A DNA stretch of 64,000 nucleotides from the NCBI GenBank assembly GCA_028386065.3, contig JAKUCV010001738.1, positions 169,584-233,583 on the forward strand, read 5' to 3'. The notes under the pieces were generated by a model. The model worked only from the letters and a program-made list of their open reading frames with translations. It was not told the origin of the DNA and searched no databases. The stretch is from Turnera subulata (lineage: Eukaryota > Streptophyta > Magnoliopsida > Malpighiales > Passifloraceae). Within the stretch, counting starts at the first letter, position 1. Each line of letters opens with the position of its first letter. Shown here piece after piece: positions 12,402 through 23,300 of this stretch. A program made the translations under genes and the position numbers.

Positions 12402-12526
12402 TGGTTTCATATGTTGTATGTTTTCCTGTTGGAAGACTCGCTTACCATGCTCAAATGTGCGACTTGGATCGAATCCAAATTAGTCGGGATAAAGCTCCGG
12501 GTGCCGGATAGGAAACCAAAGAAAGA
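12402..12526 (+). mobile_element. SINE fragment after LINE A
   Basis: Carries the 3' part of a SINE family also present at 17371-17520, 42545-42715 and next to the pararetrovirus at about 52900: words such as GACTTGGATCGAATCC and AGTCGGGATAAAGCTCCGG. It is bounded by CAAGACACT at 12392-12400 and 12527-12535, so it inserted into the LINE's right-hand target duplication. Confidence 0.6.
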
Positions 12527-13116
12527 TCAAGACACTAAAGGGAGCCAATCACATCTTTCCACGTGTTTTTGTCATAAATTAAAGCCCTAAATTATAAAGG
12601 GCTGAATGTCGGAGTCCTACTCGCCCGTAAGACCAAATAAAAAGCATAAACTACATGGAAATTAAGTTTATATGGGTGATCGTGATACATCAACGAAAAA
12701 ATAAATTTAAAACCAATGAAAAATAGAGTAAAACTAGCTAATATTTGGATTGATGTGCAGGGTAAAAAAAAAGAACGATTCAGAATCGAAATGAAAGTCT
12801 TACGAATTATCGAACGAGGATAAACATAAAAATTCACTTGGAAAGATTAATATTCTTCAAAATGCTTTTGTTGCATACTAAGTTATGAAGCCTAGCTAAC
12901 CTATATATTTTGTGTTTACTTTACCGGGTCATCAAGTAAGTTATCCTTAAAATAATTTACAAAAACTTTTAGAAAATGTTTTCGTGCATGGATACATGCT
13001 AAATGAGCAATATTTATTGTATTTTAGATCAATCCACCTTTAAGAAACAAACATTAACTGGCTTAAATTAATCCAGAATCATGAATTATAAAGGTGCTTG
13101 TCTTTAAAATTTTAAA

Positions 13117-13163
13117 TTCAAGATGTCTTTTTTTTTTTTTTGAGAATAAGTTCAAGATGTCTT
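13117..13163 (-). repeat. Micro-retroinsertion footprint 1
   Basis: The 13-bp word TTCAAGATGTCTT stands at 13117-13129 and 13151-13163. Between them are 21 bases, a T run followed by GAGAATAAG. This is the structure of a poly(A) insertion (minus sense) with a target duplication and almost no body. Confidence 0.7.
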
Positions 13164-13323
13164 GATCAAGCTAAAACAATATAATTTGATACTCTTTTGT
13201 ACGTAAAAAGTAAAAAGGATGAAGTTTGAAGTTCGAATCTTACCTTCATCATCGATTAGTATAAAAAAATATGTAATTTAGAACTAGCCCTGCAAGATTT
13301 TATTTGTGCTACATAATCATATT

Positions 13324-13376
13324 GAAAGAACTTCTTCTATATTAAAAAAAAAAAAAAGAAGAAGAAAGTACTTCTT
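13324..13376 (+). repeat. Micro-retroinsertion footprint 2
   Basis: GAAAGAACTTCTT (13324-13336) is repeated as GAAAGTACTTCTT (13364-13376) around 27 bases made of CTATATT and a 13-A run plus GAAGAA. Confidence 0.6.
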
Positions 13377-14070
13377 TTTCACCAATAAAATGATTCTTGC
13401 ATCACATTTTTATATACATGTACAAGTCTGTACTGCATGACTTGTTGAAAAAAAAAAAAACAGACAAATGTATTTTAACACAACAGATAAGGCAAGTTAT
13501 AGTCAACATTCTTGCACTCGCTGGAACACAAAAATTACATCCGATCATAAAATAGCCAAACTATGAACTCTTATAGAAAATATGGGGAAAAAAATAAGAA
13601 AAGAGATGGAATAAAGAACATTGATCATGTGAGCTCTTATATTGTGATGTAAAATTAAGTAATTGTCAAATGACGTGAAAGTCCATGTAAGTCTTGATAA
13701 TATAGATATGTATAATATATCCTTTATATATGTATATATATGTTTTAAAATTTGATGGGGAAGGGGGAAAGAAATCCTGGTCCATCCATCCAACTTACAC
13801 TTCCCAACTACATGGTATACTCATCTACCATCCACACATAATAATCATGATTTATTATTGTAAGCAGGTTTCCCTGTAGGAATGCATGAAACGACACAGA
13901 CCTCCAACTGCTATTCCTAAATATTTTCCAAGTGTTGGGCATCCAATTCGCTGAGCATTCCTTAATATCTCTATCCCCCCATTAAATGCTCTTATTTTTG
14001 TATATACATGACTTAGACTCACTTCTGTAGAATATACTGCCATAGCATCTATATATCCTACCCGGCCTGC

Positions 14071-14072
<2 letters not shown>

Positions 14073-14108
<36 letters not shown>
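14073..14108. repeat. Poly(C) tract, 36 consecutive C
   Basis: An uninterrupted run of 36 C, then A, seven C, A, three C and nine A, about 100 bp upstream of the zinc-ribbon gene start. The minus strand is poly(G). Confidence 0.95.
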
Positions 14109-14206
14109 ACCCCCCCACCCAAAAAAAAAGAAAAAAACTGAAGAGTATTACTCTCTCCGCTGCAAATTAAAATCCACACCCCAATATATAATTAATATTA
14201 TCAATT

Positions 14207-14413
14207 ATGGTTTGTTTCTGCTTCTTGGTGGATCAGACAAGGAAAGTGAGGAGATGCAAGCCGGTGGCCGGGTCATGTTCCCGGTGCGGGTATGGTGCTA
14301 GCGTGGCTGACATGAGAACTGCAACAAGATTTTGCGCTGTTCCATTCTATTGGAAATCTTGGAGAGCTATTATCTGCACTTTCTGTGGCGCAATTCTCAA
14401 ATCTTACAGATAA
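14207..14413 (+). CDS. Small two-CxxC (zinc-ribbon-like) plant protein, 68 aa
   Basis: A single-exon frame of 68 codons, complete from Met to stop, and the only credible host gene in the window. It has a short N-terminal region with TRKVRR, then CSRCG (residues 24-28), a basic-aromatic middle with FYWKSW, and CTFCG close to the C-terminus, ending in KSYR. Two CxxC pairs about 30 residues apart suggest one bound zinc. I recognise the layout, with RFC...PFYWKSW...CTFCG...LKSYR, as a conserved small family in eudicots of unknown function; no enzyme activity is implied. The start at 14207 gives MVCFCFLVDQ, a plausible N-terminus for the family. An AT-rich stretch with tatataatt lies about 30 bp upstream. 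Recognition is from memory and should be confirmed by a protein search. Confidence 0.7.
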   Translation: MVCFCFLVDQTRKVRRCKPVAGSCSRCGYGASVADMRTATRFCAVPFYWKSWRAIICTFCGAILKSYR

Positions 14414-15083
14414 GTCTTGAAAAAGTTGTATGTATGTATAAGTTTGTGTTGTAGAAGTGATCAGTTTTGTTTGTTTCTTTCTTTTCTTTTGTCTAATTAA
14501 ACTCAAAAAGATAGGAGTATTTCTGTGAGGTACTCTTTCAGTTTGTTCTTTTGATCCATCATGTATAAATGTCATGATATGATCATATCGAGTGACTTTT
14601 CACAATATACATACATATATGGTTAATTGCTCCTTAATTTCCCTGTGTTTGTTTCTTTGAAGTTGGAAGAGTTATTCTTCTTGGAGTGATAACCGGGGAT
14701 TTTATATACATGACAAAGAGACCTTCTGTTCCAATATTATAAATCTAGGATCCTAATCCCATCTTAGAAGACACAAAATCAAAGAATGAGGAGATCAACT
14801 GACGATCAGTTCCACACCAAAATAGGTAGCATATATAGGTTTTTAGTACGACGTCGCATGCAGGTTGCTACATAAGTACTGATGCCTCAAGCGAATACCA
14901 CTGACGCTTTTTATGTTTCTTTGGCTGTAATCTGTACTTAGTGGTCAGTTGAATATGACCACACGGACATCGCCATCATTTTCTTTTTTCCTTACCAATC
15001 GGCTTAATTCAAGTGGTACTCATGTCATGTTTAACTGGGAAAGAAAATATAATCTTGTAAAGATATATATGCAAGGCAAAATT

Positions 15084-15134
15084 AAGTAGCTAGAAAATAA
15101 TTTCCTAAAAAAAAAAAAGTAGCTAGAAAATAAT
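15084..15134 (+). repeat. Micro-retroinsertion footprint 3
   Basis: A perfect 18-bp duplication AAGTAGCTAGAAAATAAT (15084-15101 and 15117-15134) surrounds 15 bases, TTCCT plus ten A. The A run flows into the second copy. It is the clearest of the five. Confidence 0.8.
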
Positions 15135-16587
15135 GTGTACTCTGTTGATTTTCCTAGTATTAAAACTTGGATACGGCAACTTTTTTTTGGTCAAATCAAA
15201 TGGATCCCGCATTCCTGTGTGCTTCATAGCTAGTGAGATACATTTATTTAAGTTTTACCCAACATAATATTTAAGGCTTGAGGTAATCGAAGTGAGACAA
15301 CACATTTTTAATTCATGGCATATCAGATATATACTCTTGCACTCTTGTCTCATCGGTTCTCTCTCCGTAACGGATAAAATGGTGGCCGGCGGTGGGTAAT
15401 TTGGAATTGAACCACTTGATAATTATTTTCAGTCAACCGTATTTAATTATAAACCCTATATTCAGCTTTCCACATTGCAAGTCTACAAATTTTAGAGAAG
15501 TACTAGTTGATTCTACGTATCGGTCAGTCATCTAGCTATTTTTGACTGCAAATTCTATAGTTGCGTGATTCATTGTGTATTGTATGATATCCGATCGACC
15601 ATGAATTCTTAAAATGAGAAAAATAAGACACTAAAGAGACTCCTACTTTTTTATGCTAATATTTTTTTTGGTTGATACTAAGAAGAGAGTCTTGATATCT
15701 TGATCGACTATGGTACAATTTGGATAAGCTCCTACTGTTTTCTAATATAGTCATTTTAAGTTTTTCATTATATCAGAAAATAAAAGACAAAATATTCAAT
15801 TGACTTATTTTACTCCTTATACTTAGTTACACAAGAACAAACCTATAAAAATTACTAATTTTAAAAAGATTGAATCATATACTCCGAGTAATAATATATA
15901 CTTTTGCGAAATTGTAACTATTTAGTGCATTCCTAAAGAGATGTGTAGAATCATATTGAGAAACAGATGGACTACACATTTTTTCCTTCGTGTACAAGCA
16001 AAGTCAAATTTCTTGCACCGGGTAATAATGCAAATGCAAACTTGTCAAATGTGAGTTGGAAGGAGGAAACATGGTGGGTGAGGAGAAGCCAAGTGTGTAA
16101 AAAATTCTAGCAACGCTAGCTTAGATGGTGGTAGCATTTAATGCAGATCACGATCACCTACATATAAGTCTACTAGTACTACTAGCAACGCCTTGGGCTT
16201 ATAATATACTAGTACGCAGCAGTCATAACCTTTAATATACCAAAAATACAAAACCTAAATTATATATATAAAAAAAACACACAAAACTTGAATGCCACCT
16301 ACTGTATAGGGACCGTACTCCCTTCCTATTTTGTCTAGTCAGGGTATCCACTGCCAGACGTAGTGCCTAATCCCTTTGCCCCGAAAAGAGGTAAAGGGCT
16401 GGCCAAGAATTCTTATTCACTCCTTTTGCTGTTGATAAACCTCTAAACTTTAGAAGAGACAAGACAAAAAAGAAAACAAAACACGCACACACTACAATCC
16501 TTCAAACACATTCACACTTGTTTCTATTTCTCAAAAGACCCAATCATCTTAATTTCTTTTTGTCTTGAAATGGAACTCGGCGTACGT

Positions 16588-16641
16588 AGTCATGATCCAA
16601 ATACCTTTCAAAAACCAAAAAAAAAAGTCAGGATCCAAATA
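16588..16641 (+). repeat. Micro-retroinsertion footprint 4
   Basis: AGTCATGATCCAAATA (16588-16603) is repeated with one change at 16626-16641. The 22 intervening bases are CCTTTC followed by A-rich sequence. Confidence 0.7.
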
Positions 16642-17370
16642 TAAATGTCGTGTGAACATCTATTTTAGAATTTTTTTTGGGTAGAATATCTTTCGTAAGA
16701 GATTGACAAAGGAACGAATTGTCATGCATATGGAGCCGTTTTCATAGAACTAGTCGCTATATATATGCCGGGCCTGTTTGGCTAATTTATATCCTGCATA
16801 TGGCCCACCAAACCTAAAGTTCTACTTCTATAGTACTATGTAATAGTACCTTAAAATTTCAAAATGTGACATATATAAAATAAATAAATATGTTTGAAAA
16901 TTTATATGGCCCCCCATCCCATGCGAATCATGAATGAGTTTCGATCCAACACGATTATGTCACTAGTCTGAGAAATGGAATAAATGTTCAAAATCAATTG
17001 CTACAAACAAAGTTTCACACACAACTATGACTATTAACTCCAGGCACCCCATGGAGTTAATATATTTTGGCAGCTGCGTCTTGTCACATTCGATTCAGAG
17101 AAAAGGGATGGCATTTGGAATAACAGGCTAGTGCATGCATACATAGTACATAATGGACGGGTGGAAGCAATGGAGGTTTCTCCATTGTTGACTTCTTAGT
17201 TTGTACCACAGCATGGGCAGAGCAGGACGCAGCATTGCTACTTGTCTGTGTATAGTGGCGGCGTGTCACGTCGCCGGCCAAATAGAATTTATTGCAGGGA
17301 CGAAGTGGTCACTGCACTGCCAAAGTACCAACAGTTAACCATAATGATGCGTGAATGGTTATGGTTTACT

Positions 17371-17520
17371 ATTCTTCTTTTCCATCCGGAGTTTTGTCCC
17401 GACTAATTCGGATTTGACCCAAGTCTAATTATGGTAGGTGAATCTTCTAATGAGAATTCTCTGCATACACAAAAACTCGAACCCGAAAACTTCCAATCTC
17501 ACATTAGATATGGTTTTTTT
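17371..17520 (-). mobile_element. tRNA-derived SINE, minus sense
   Basis: On the minus strand a box-B-like GGTTCGAGTTT is followed by TTCACCTACC, GACTTGGGTCAAATCC, and AGTCGGGACAAAACTCCGG, the same 3' block as the SINE copies at 12402 and 42545. The box A end (near 17520-17560) is degraded. Confidence 0.65.
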
Positions 17521-18039
17521 AGCTCGTATTTATCTATATATATATATATATATATATGGGTAAAGATTCTTTATTATTAGTACTCAAACTTTATATTTAT
17601 CAACAAGAATAATTATAATGAAAATTTTATTTTATGGATCCCCAAAAATTATTAGTTATGAGAATGGCTCTTATCCTAAAAAAATGTCCTTAAGGTTCTC
17701 TTTTCTCTTTCGGGAATTTATTTATTTATTTAGTTTATTATTTATTGTTTAGAAAATAGATATATACATCCATCTAAAATATAAAATTATTTTTAATAAA
17801 CTTAAATTCAAATTAAAGTTCTTTTTTCCTTACTATATATATATAGATAGTTACTATAAATATTATTCTCGGCAAAAACCATACATATCTAGTTATCCTA
17901 TATTTTTGTTTTGGCTAAATTCTAGTTATCCATCCACACACATCACATGACTGATGCGGAGGTTTACAAATGACGTTCCCTTTTTAATGTTCTTACTTTT
18001 TCTCGGTCATAAGAAATTTAGGTTGAGGAATGCTCCCCG

Positions 18040-18175
18040 AGTCTAGGGCAAGTCATCGAGGCAGCAATTACAGTAGTATTTACATACTTTTTATTAAGAA
18101 GAATGGTAAGATTTGAACTCTCAACTTAAAAAGAATGTTAACTGAGCTTTAATCAATTAAGCCAACCATCATTAG
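18040..18175 (-). mobile_element. SINE-like tRNA-derived sequence, minus sense
   Basis: The minus strand shows a box-A-like GGCTTAATTGATTAAAGC and a box-B-like GAGAGTTCAAATC about 50 bases downstream, the spacing of a tRNA-type internal promoter. It differs from the other SINE family in the window. Confidence 0.5.
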
Positions 18176-18314
18176 CCATTTCTGTTCTTACTTTATTTCT
18201 TATCAACTACCGATTCAAGGTCAACCGTGGCCGGGTGTTAGTTGGCATTATTTTACTCTTTTTGTAATATCCATGGCTAGAGTTTCATATCGTTACTAAC
18301 CTTGTAGCACTTAC

Positions 18315-18500
18315 CAATTGAGGTTGGTTCAAGTGGTAAGCGACTTGTTCCGCTTAAGCGAAGTCTCGGGTTCGAGTTCTCGTGTACGCAGAAAACCTTA
18401 TTTGGGAGACTCACCCACCATTACCTAGGTGCGCCACCCGATGTCCTTAAAGGTGGACTAGCCCGAGATATAGCACTTCCAAATCTTTGAACCAAGCTTT
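18315..18500 (+). mobile_element. tRNA-derived SINE, plus sense
   Basis: Begins with GGTTGGTTCAAGTGGTAAGC (box A) and has GGGTTCGAGTTC (box B) about 35 bases later, then GTACGCAGAAAACC and GGAGACTCACCCACC. The copy at 42545 is a decayed relative with the same order of words. No clear A tail is left. Confidence 0.7.
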
Positions 18501-19632
18501 GCCACCAATCACCCTCTTTGTATAAATTCTCTTAAAACTTTCCAGCCATTTGAAACGAATCGGGTGAAATTAATTTACGCATGTTTTGATTCCCTCATAC
18601 GGACCATCTGATTTGGAGGTAAAATCAGATAGGAATGTACAATCCTATAACTGTATTTGGGCCTATATCATATAACTGCATGGGTTGGGTGGGGGTACAA
18701 GGGAATTTTGTACCGGTCCTTGAAATGGGTCGAACCCAATAGAGCCTGAAATCAAATGGGCTATGAAATAGAGCCTTTGGTGCGAAGCATAGCAATTTAC
18801 TGCAAAGCCTTGTTCAAAAGAATGGGTCGTTTACCTATGTACTGTTTCCCTAAACTCCTAGGCAAAGATGTTTTTAGACAATGTTACCAGGGTTTCAATT
18901 CAACCGGGAATTTCACTGGTTTTAGTTTGGACATAAAAAAAAAGGAAGGGAGGGGGGCTTGAAGTCATCATCTCTGCTGCCTAGGTTTGGGGTAACCCTC
19001 CCACTAATTAACAATCCCATGTTATTGTAGAAGTTTACTTAGGCCGCACATAGAGATGTTGAAGACTCGAAACTACAAGAACTGCAACACAAGCTAATAG
19101 AGCAGCAGAACATTTGTCTACCAAAATTTACCCGTTATAGGAGTGATCCAGTTCCATTCCACCTTTTTTTTGGGGTCGCAAAGTTCCATTCCACCTAATG
19201 ATTGCTTATCAAAGTATTAATGATGATTGGAGTAGTCTTCGGCCTTGGAAGAATTGCTTGCGACTGAAACCAAATGGCTGGGCCTGTAGGCTGTGGGCCG
19301 AAACCGGGATTTTGGTTTTATAAAATCAGGATGGATTGCGTCACCCACGTGGTGACTTTTCCACAAGTTCATTGCTTCCATATGTGAGTGATTACATGTT
19401 TTTGATGAAGGTGGACCTCACTCGAACGTCGAACCTGAGACCTTTCTTGTGCTTTTCCCACAAAAATACTGGTAAGTTATAAGCCTATGGCTATGGGTAA
19501 CGTTTTGTCTCTTTCGCCGCAACATTTTGTCTCTAGGGTTCCATTCTCTTTCACAATCTATTGATTTGATAATCATAAAACGACGATGAAACAAAACGAT
19601 TGTTTGGTTGCTAATAGATTAATATAATCAAA
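18501..19632. other. Intergenic DNA before the split SINE
   Basis: No gene recognised. The frame at 18756-18962 has no features. One micro-insertion lies at 19150-19196. Confidence 0.5.
19150..19196 (-). repeat. Micro-retroinsertion footprint 5
   Basis: AGTTCCATTCCACCT occurs at 19150-19164 and 19182-19196. The 17 bases between are a T run plus GGGGTCGCAA, a minus-sense poly(A) insertion almost without body. Confidence 0.7.
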
Positions 19633-19653
19633 TACCATGTACAAATCTCTTTT

Positions 19654-19864
19654 TGTTGTAAATTAGGTGTTTTAATGTGATATTATTTCATAGTAAATGG
19701 AGAAGAAAAGGAGGAGATGGAGATGGAGATGGCGGCAGCAGAGGAGAAGAAAAGCTCAATCTCATTCTATTATTTGGACAATATAAATAGATGAGGAAAT
19801 TAACTGTTTTGGTAGGTACACAGTATTCACACAATACACATGTTTTTTCTTTTCTTTTATAACA
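19654..19864 (-). mobile_element. Element C, 3' LTR (211 bp)
   Basis: Plus-strand ends TGTTGTAAATTAGG...TTTTATAACA. It matches the right LTR with only small differences. The flanking CTCCCCC (19865-19871) is the polypurine tract read from the other strand. Confidence 0.85.
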
Positions 19865-20379
19865 CTCCCCCTTGAATACTGTTGTACTTTGGGTAGAATA
19901 CGCTTTTTGGGATAACTGCCTCATTAAAAACCTTACCAAGAAAAACCCAGTGGGATAAAAAACTTGGTGAAGGAAAAAAGAGTACAGTGCGTATTCTACT
20001 CCCCCTTAATTTGGCCTCTCTCGATTTATGGATATCGATGCATGCCAATCATCCTTGTCAACTTTTCGTGACATGTGCCTTGTCCGATTACTTTTGATAC
20101 AGCACTACTTTAATTTGGCAATGTTGACAACATTATCTTCATAATTTTGTCGTTGGTGCTTCTTTCTCGCCATCTTGCTTTAGCGGTCCCGATGATACAG
20201 CAATTTCGTGTGTAATGTTGTGGCAGATGTTCGACTGTGCTTTTTGTGGATCAAGTGGGGGATCTGTATCTGCAAAAACCAACTCTTCTTTCTTCGGGCT
20301 TACAGGATTAACCTGACACCACATCTTTTATACCCTGAAGATAAGAGCAAATTCATATCTTGCCAATAGGCTTAAGTCA

Positions 20380-23300
20380 AAAGCTTCAGGCTTTATTTTC
20401 TTAGTAATACATATTGCACTTCAACAGGGTACTCCAAGACCAATCTAATAGCACGGTATCTGGAAGCTTCTTCGGGAGTTCAAATCATAAATAAGTTTAT
20501 CCATACTCAAAATGATTTAAATTATGTAAAGGTCAACTTAATTCTATTTTGTAATTTCCCGGGAATTAGTTGCTTCAGGCAACTTGGATCTTTCAGGGAT
20601 CTTCATGTATATATCATGACTTATGGATCCATAATAATAGGCTGTAATAGCATTCGTTAGATGCATTTCTAATACTTTTCATATACTGCCAGACTTACCA
20701 AATAATTGCATCCACCACAGGGGAGCATATCTCCTCATAATGAATACCTTGTTGTTTGGGTAAAAACTTTGTGCCACAAACCGTGCTTTATATCTCATTA
20801 TTTATTTCTTTCTGCACAAATACCCTTTTATGACCAATTGTATTTTATACCTTCTGGTGTACGGACTACAGGCCCGGAAATTTCTCGCTTCGAGCGAGTC
20901 CAACACAGCCTTTAATCATGTTTCTCTATTTTGCCAATCATACTGCGCCTACATTCACCAAATGTAGGTTTATGATCCTCATTTTATTTAGCGCTATATT
21001 ATAAATAAAACAAGTATTCTGTCGACGGTTATTTTCACGTCGGTTCCATCTTATTTCTGACACTGTAATTGAGATCTTATCATGCTTACTTATTTCAGGT
21101 ACCTGAGTTACTTCTGAAACTTTATCACTTTGTGTCAGAGAATCAACCTCTTCTAGAGGACTTTTAATTCAAACCTCTACTGGAGGCATATATATATATA
21201 TATATTTTCTGGGGCCATCTTATCACATTTGCTCCTTTTTCTCTATTGAGAATTTCTTTTCTTTTTGGAACCGAGTATAAACTATGGATTCATTTGCATA
21301 CTTATATTGTTCTTCAGGAACATCAATTTAAACAGGAGCATTTGCAGCTGGTATATGGTCACACTTAATTTAAATGTGTCTGGCAATTGCATATCAATCT
21401 TTCCTGCAAATGAATCATCTTCTTTTGAACTTCAGATTCACATTAATTTATATGAGGATCAACATTCATATATATTATGCATTTCAACAAACTTGACCCA
21501 GCTGCTTCTTTCTCCCCTTGATATTGGGTATACACACATATCGAATTATCAATAAGCAAATCTTGCTATAAATGAATCTCCAATCTTTTAGTCAATAGTC
21601 TCAATAATGTTGTGATTTGGTGGAGATTACCCAACATCTATTCCCAACCTTCTTTAAGGACCAGATTAACTATGCTGTGGTGGAGCATAATATACTGTAC
21701 AACCAACGGTCTGAAGATGGGAGATATTTTGTGACCAAGAACCAATGGGGAGATCTTATGATCTTATCATATCTTATTGTCTTGATGCACATTTACTGCG
21801 TATAAAATATCATAGTCATATGTCATCAATGGTCCTACAATCAATTGTCAATATGGCCCAGATCACTTTGAGTTTATTTCCAATGATATACATTCTCCAT
21901 TAAAGAAACATACCAGCATTATCTAGACATATAGTCTAATAATATGAGTAGGGATATGCACTTGCAGGTGGCTTAAACATTAGAACAAGTGCGCACAATG
22001 CCAACTTACGTCACATAATAGACCATCTAGTCGATGCATCATAAAAATTACCTAGATGGTTAACACCGCGGATTTATCAGCCCGCGTTTATGTCCCTGAA
22101 CTATTCTCAAACTTGTTGGTGATACTAGGTCATTCTCATCTTAGGAAAGCCGTATAATAACTTTCGCAGCAAACAAACTCATAGAAATTCATTGATTGTA
22201 AAACTTCTGGTTTTTAATGAATGACCAAATAAATTTCGTGCATCATTATTGACCCGGGATCCCAACCGTCATGACAAATAAATCCAATAAACCAACTTTA
22301 AGTTGGTACCAACTTCAGGCTGGTATATATGTGCCAGCTTCATGCTGCTATTTTTACTAGCTTTTGATGGGTACCAGCTTCAGGCTGTTGTGCACCAATT
22401 TTAAGCTTATATCTGCCACTCATGTCGAAAAAATCAGAATTATTGAGCAATAATTAATGTAGTGGCAGACATTTCCAAAAGCAAATCCTCGAGAATTGTA
22501 AAGCTTTGGAATTTTCTAAGTAATAATATAATCCACCGAAAAATCTTCTGGATCTTTTCGGGAACACCTGGTTATCTATGCTCAGGCTATAAGAAGGGGG
22601 AAGGATTACATGGGAAGATACAGGAAAACTCATAGATATAGAAAAATTCATCAAAGTAAAGAAACAAAAAACTCAACCAAGACAAAAATGCCTTTCCCAG
22701 CTACTATTTTCTTTGTTGAGGGTGCCTCACTAGGCAGAAGAAATAGATTGGCCTATAGCATGGTAAATGAACAACAAGAGGAACTGCCTAATAAGCTAGC
22801 AAGAATCCCACATTTGGTTTTTGCAGATGAGCTATACTCGTCTAGGTTCTTTGTGACTCCAATGGAAGAAACTTTCTTCCTGGAGGACCAAGGCAATCTC
22901 AGGACAAATTTTTATAGCTCAGCTAACTCTATAATGTTTTTCATATCTGCTAGGATGCAGGAATTTCAGCTAGAGCCTCCATGCCAAATTTTAAATCAAA
23001 GCAATTATTATCAGGTTTCCATGATAGCTCGGAGCGTCCCAAAGGTGACTGGGTTACCACCTACATGGCCTAAGGTATGACTTTTATTGTGGAATTGCAG
23101 GGGTATAGCAAGAAGGTCTCAAGACTTTGTGCGTACCTTAAGGGATCTGAAGAATCAATACAAGCCTAACATGGTACTGATTACTGAGACTTTGTGGCAA
23201 GCAGGAGAGAATCATGGTGTGATTCCACTTCGGTTTCCTCCAACGAATCGGTTTGAGATACCTGGAGAAAACAACAGGGGTGGTATGTGGTTCTCCTGGA

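Larger units (their letters stand above)
12538..14072. other. Low-repeat intergenic DNA
   Basis: AT-rich sequence without a recognisable gene. It contains two micro-insertions with target duplications (13117-13163 and 13324-13376). The frames at 12592-12837 and 13545-13793 look random. Confidence 0.55.
14414..18039. other. Intergenic DNA downstream of the zinc-ribbon gene
   Basis: No second gene is evident. The first 200 bp is probably the 3' untranslated region and downstream flank of the small gene. It holds micro-insertions at 15084-15134 and 16588-16641, a SINE at 17371-17520 and TA microsatellites near 17535-17560. The frame at 17084-17281 (minus) is not recognisable. Confidence 0.5.

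Noticed and set aside
18756..18962. 68-codon frame near 18.8 kb
   Set aside because: No recognisable motif and no conserved copy; length is within chance expectation.
21617..21805. 62-codon frame within the hairpin zone of element C
   Set aside because: The stretch looks less AT-rich and possibly coding, but I could not place it in any family and no second copy exists in the window.
22541..22555. AAATC-ttctg-GATCT as another hairpin of the element C array
   Set aside because: It lies in the part homologous to the promoter flank of the antisense gene in element B (from about 22534), so it probably belongs to that gene's flank.
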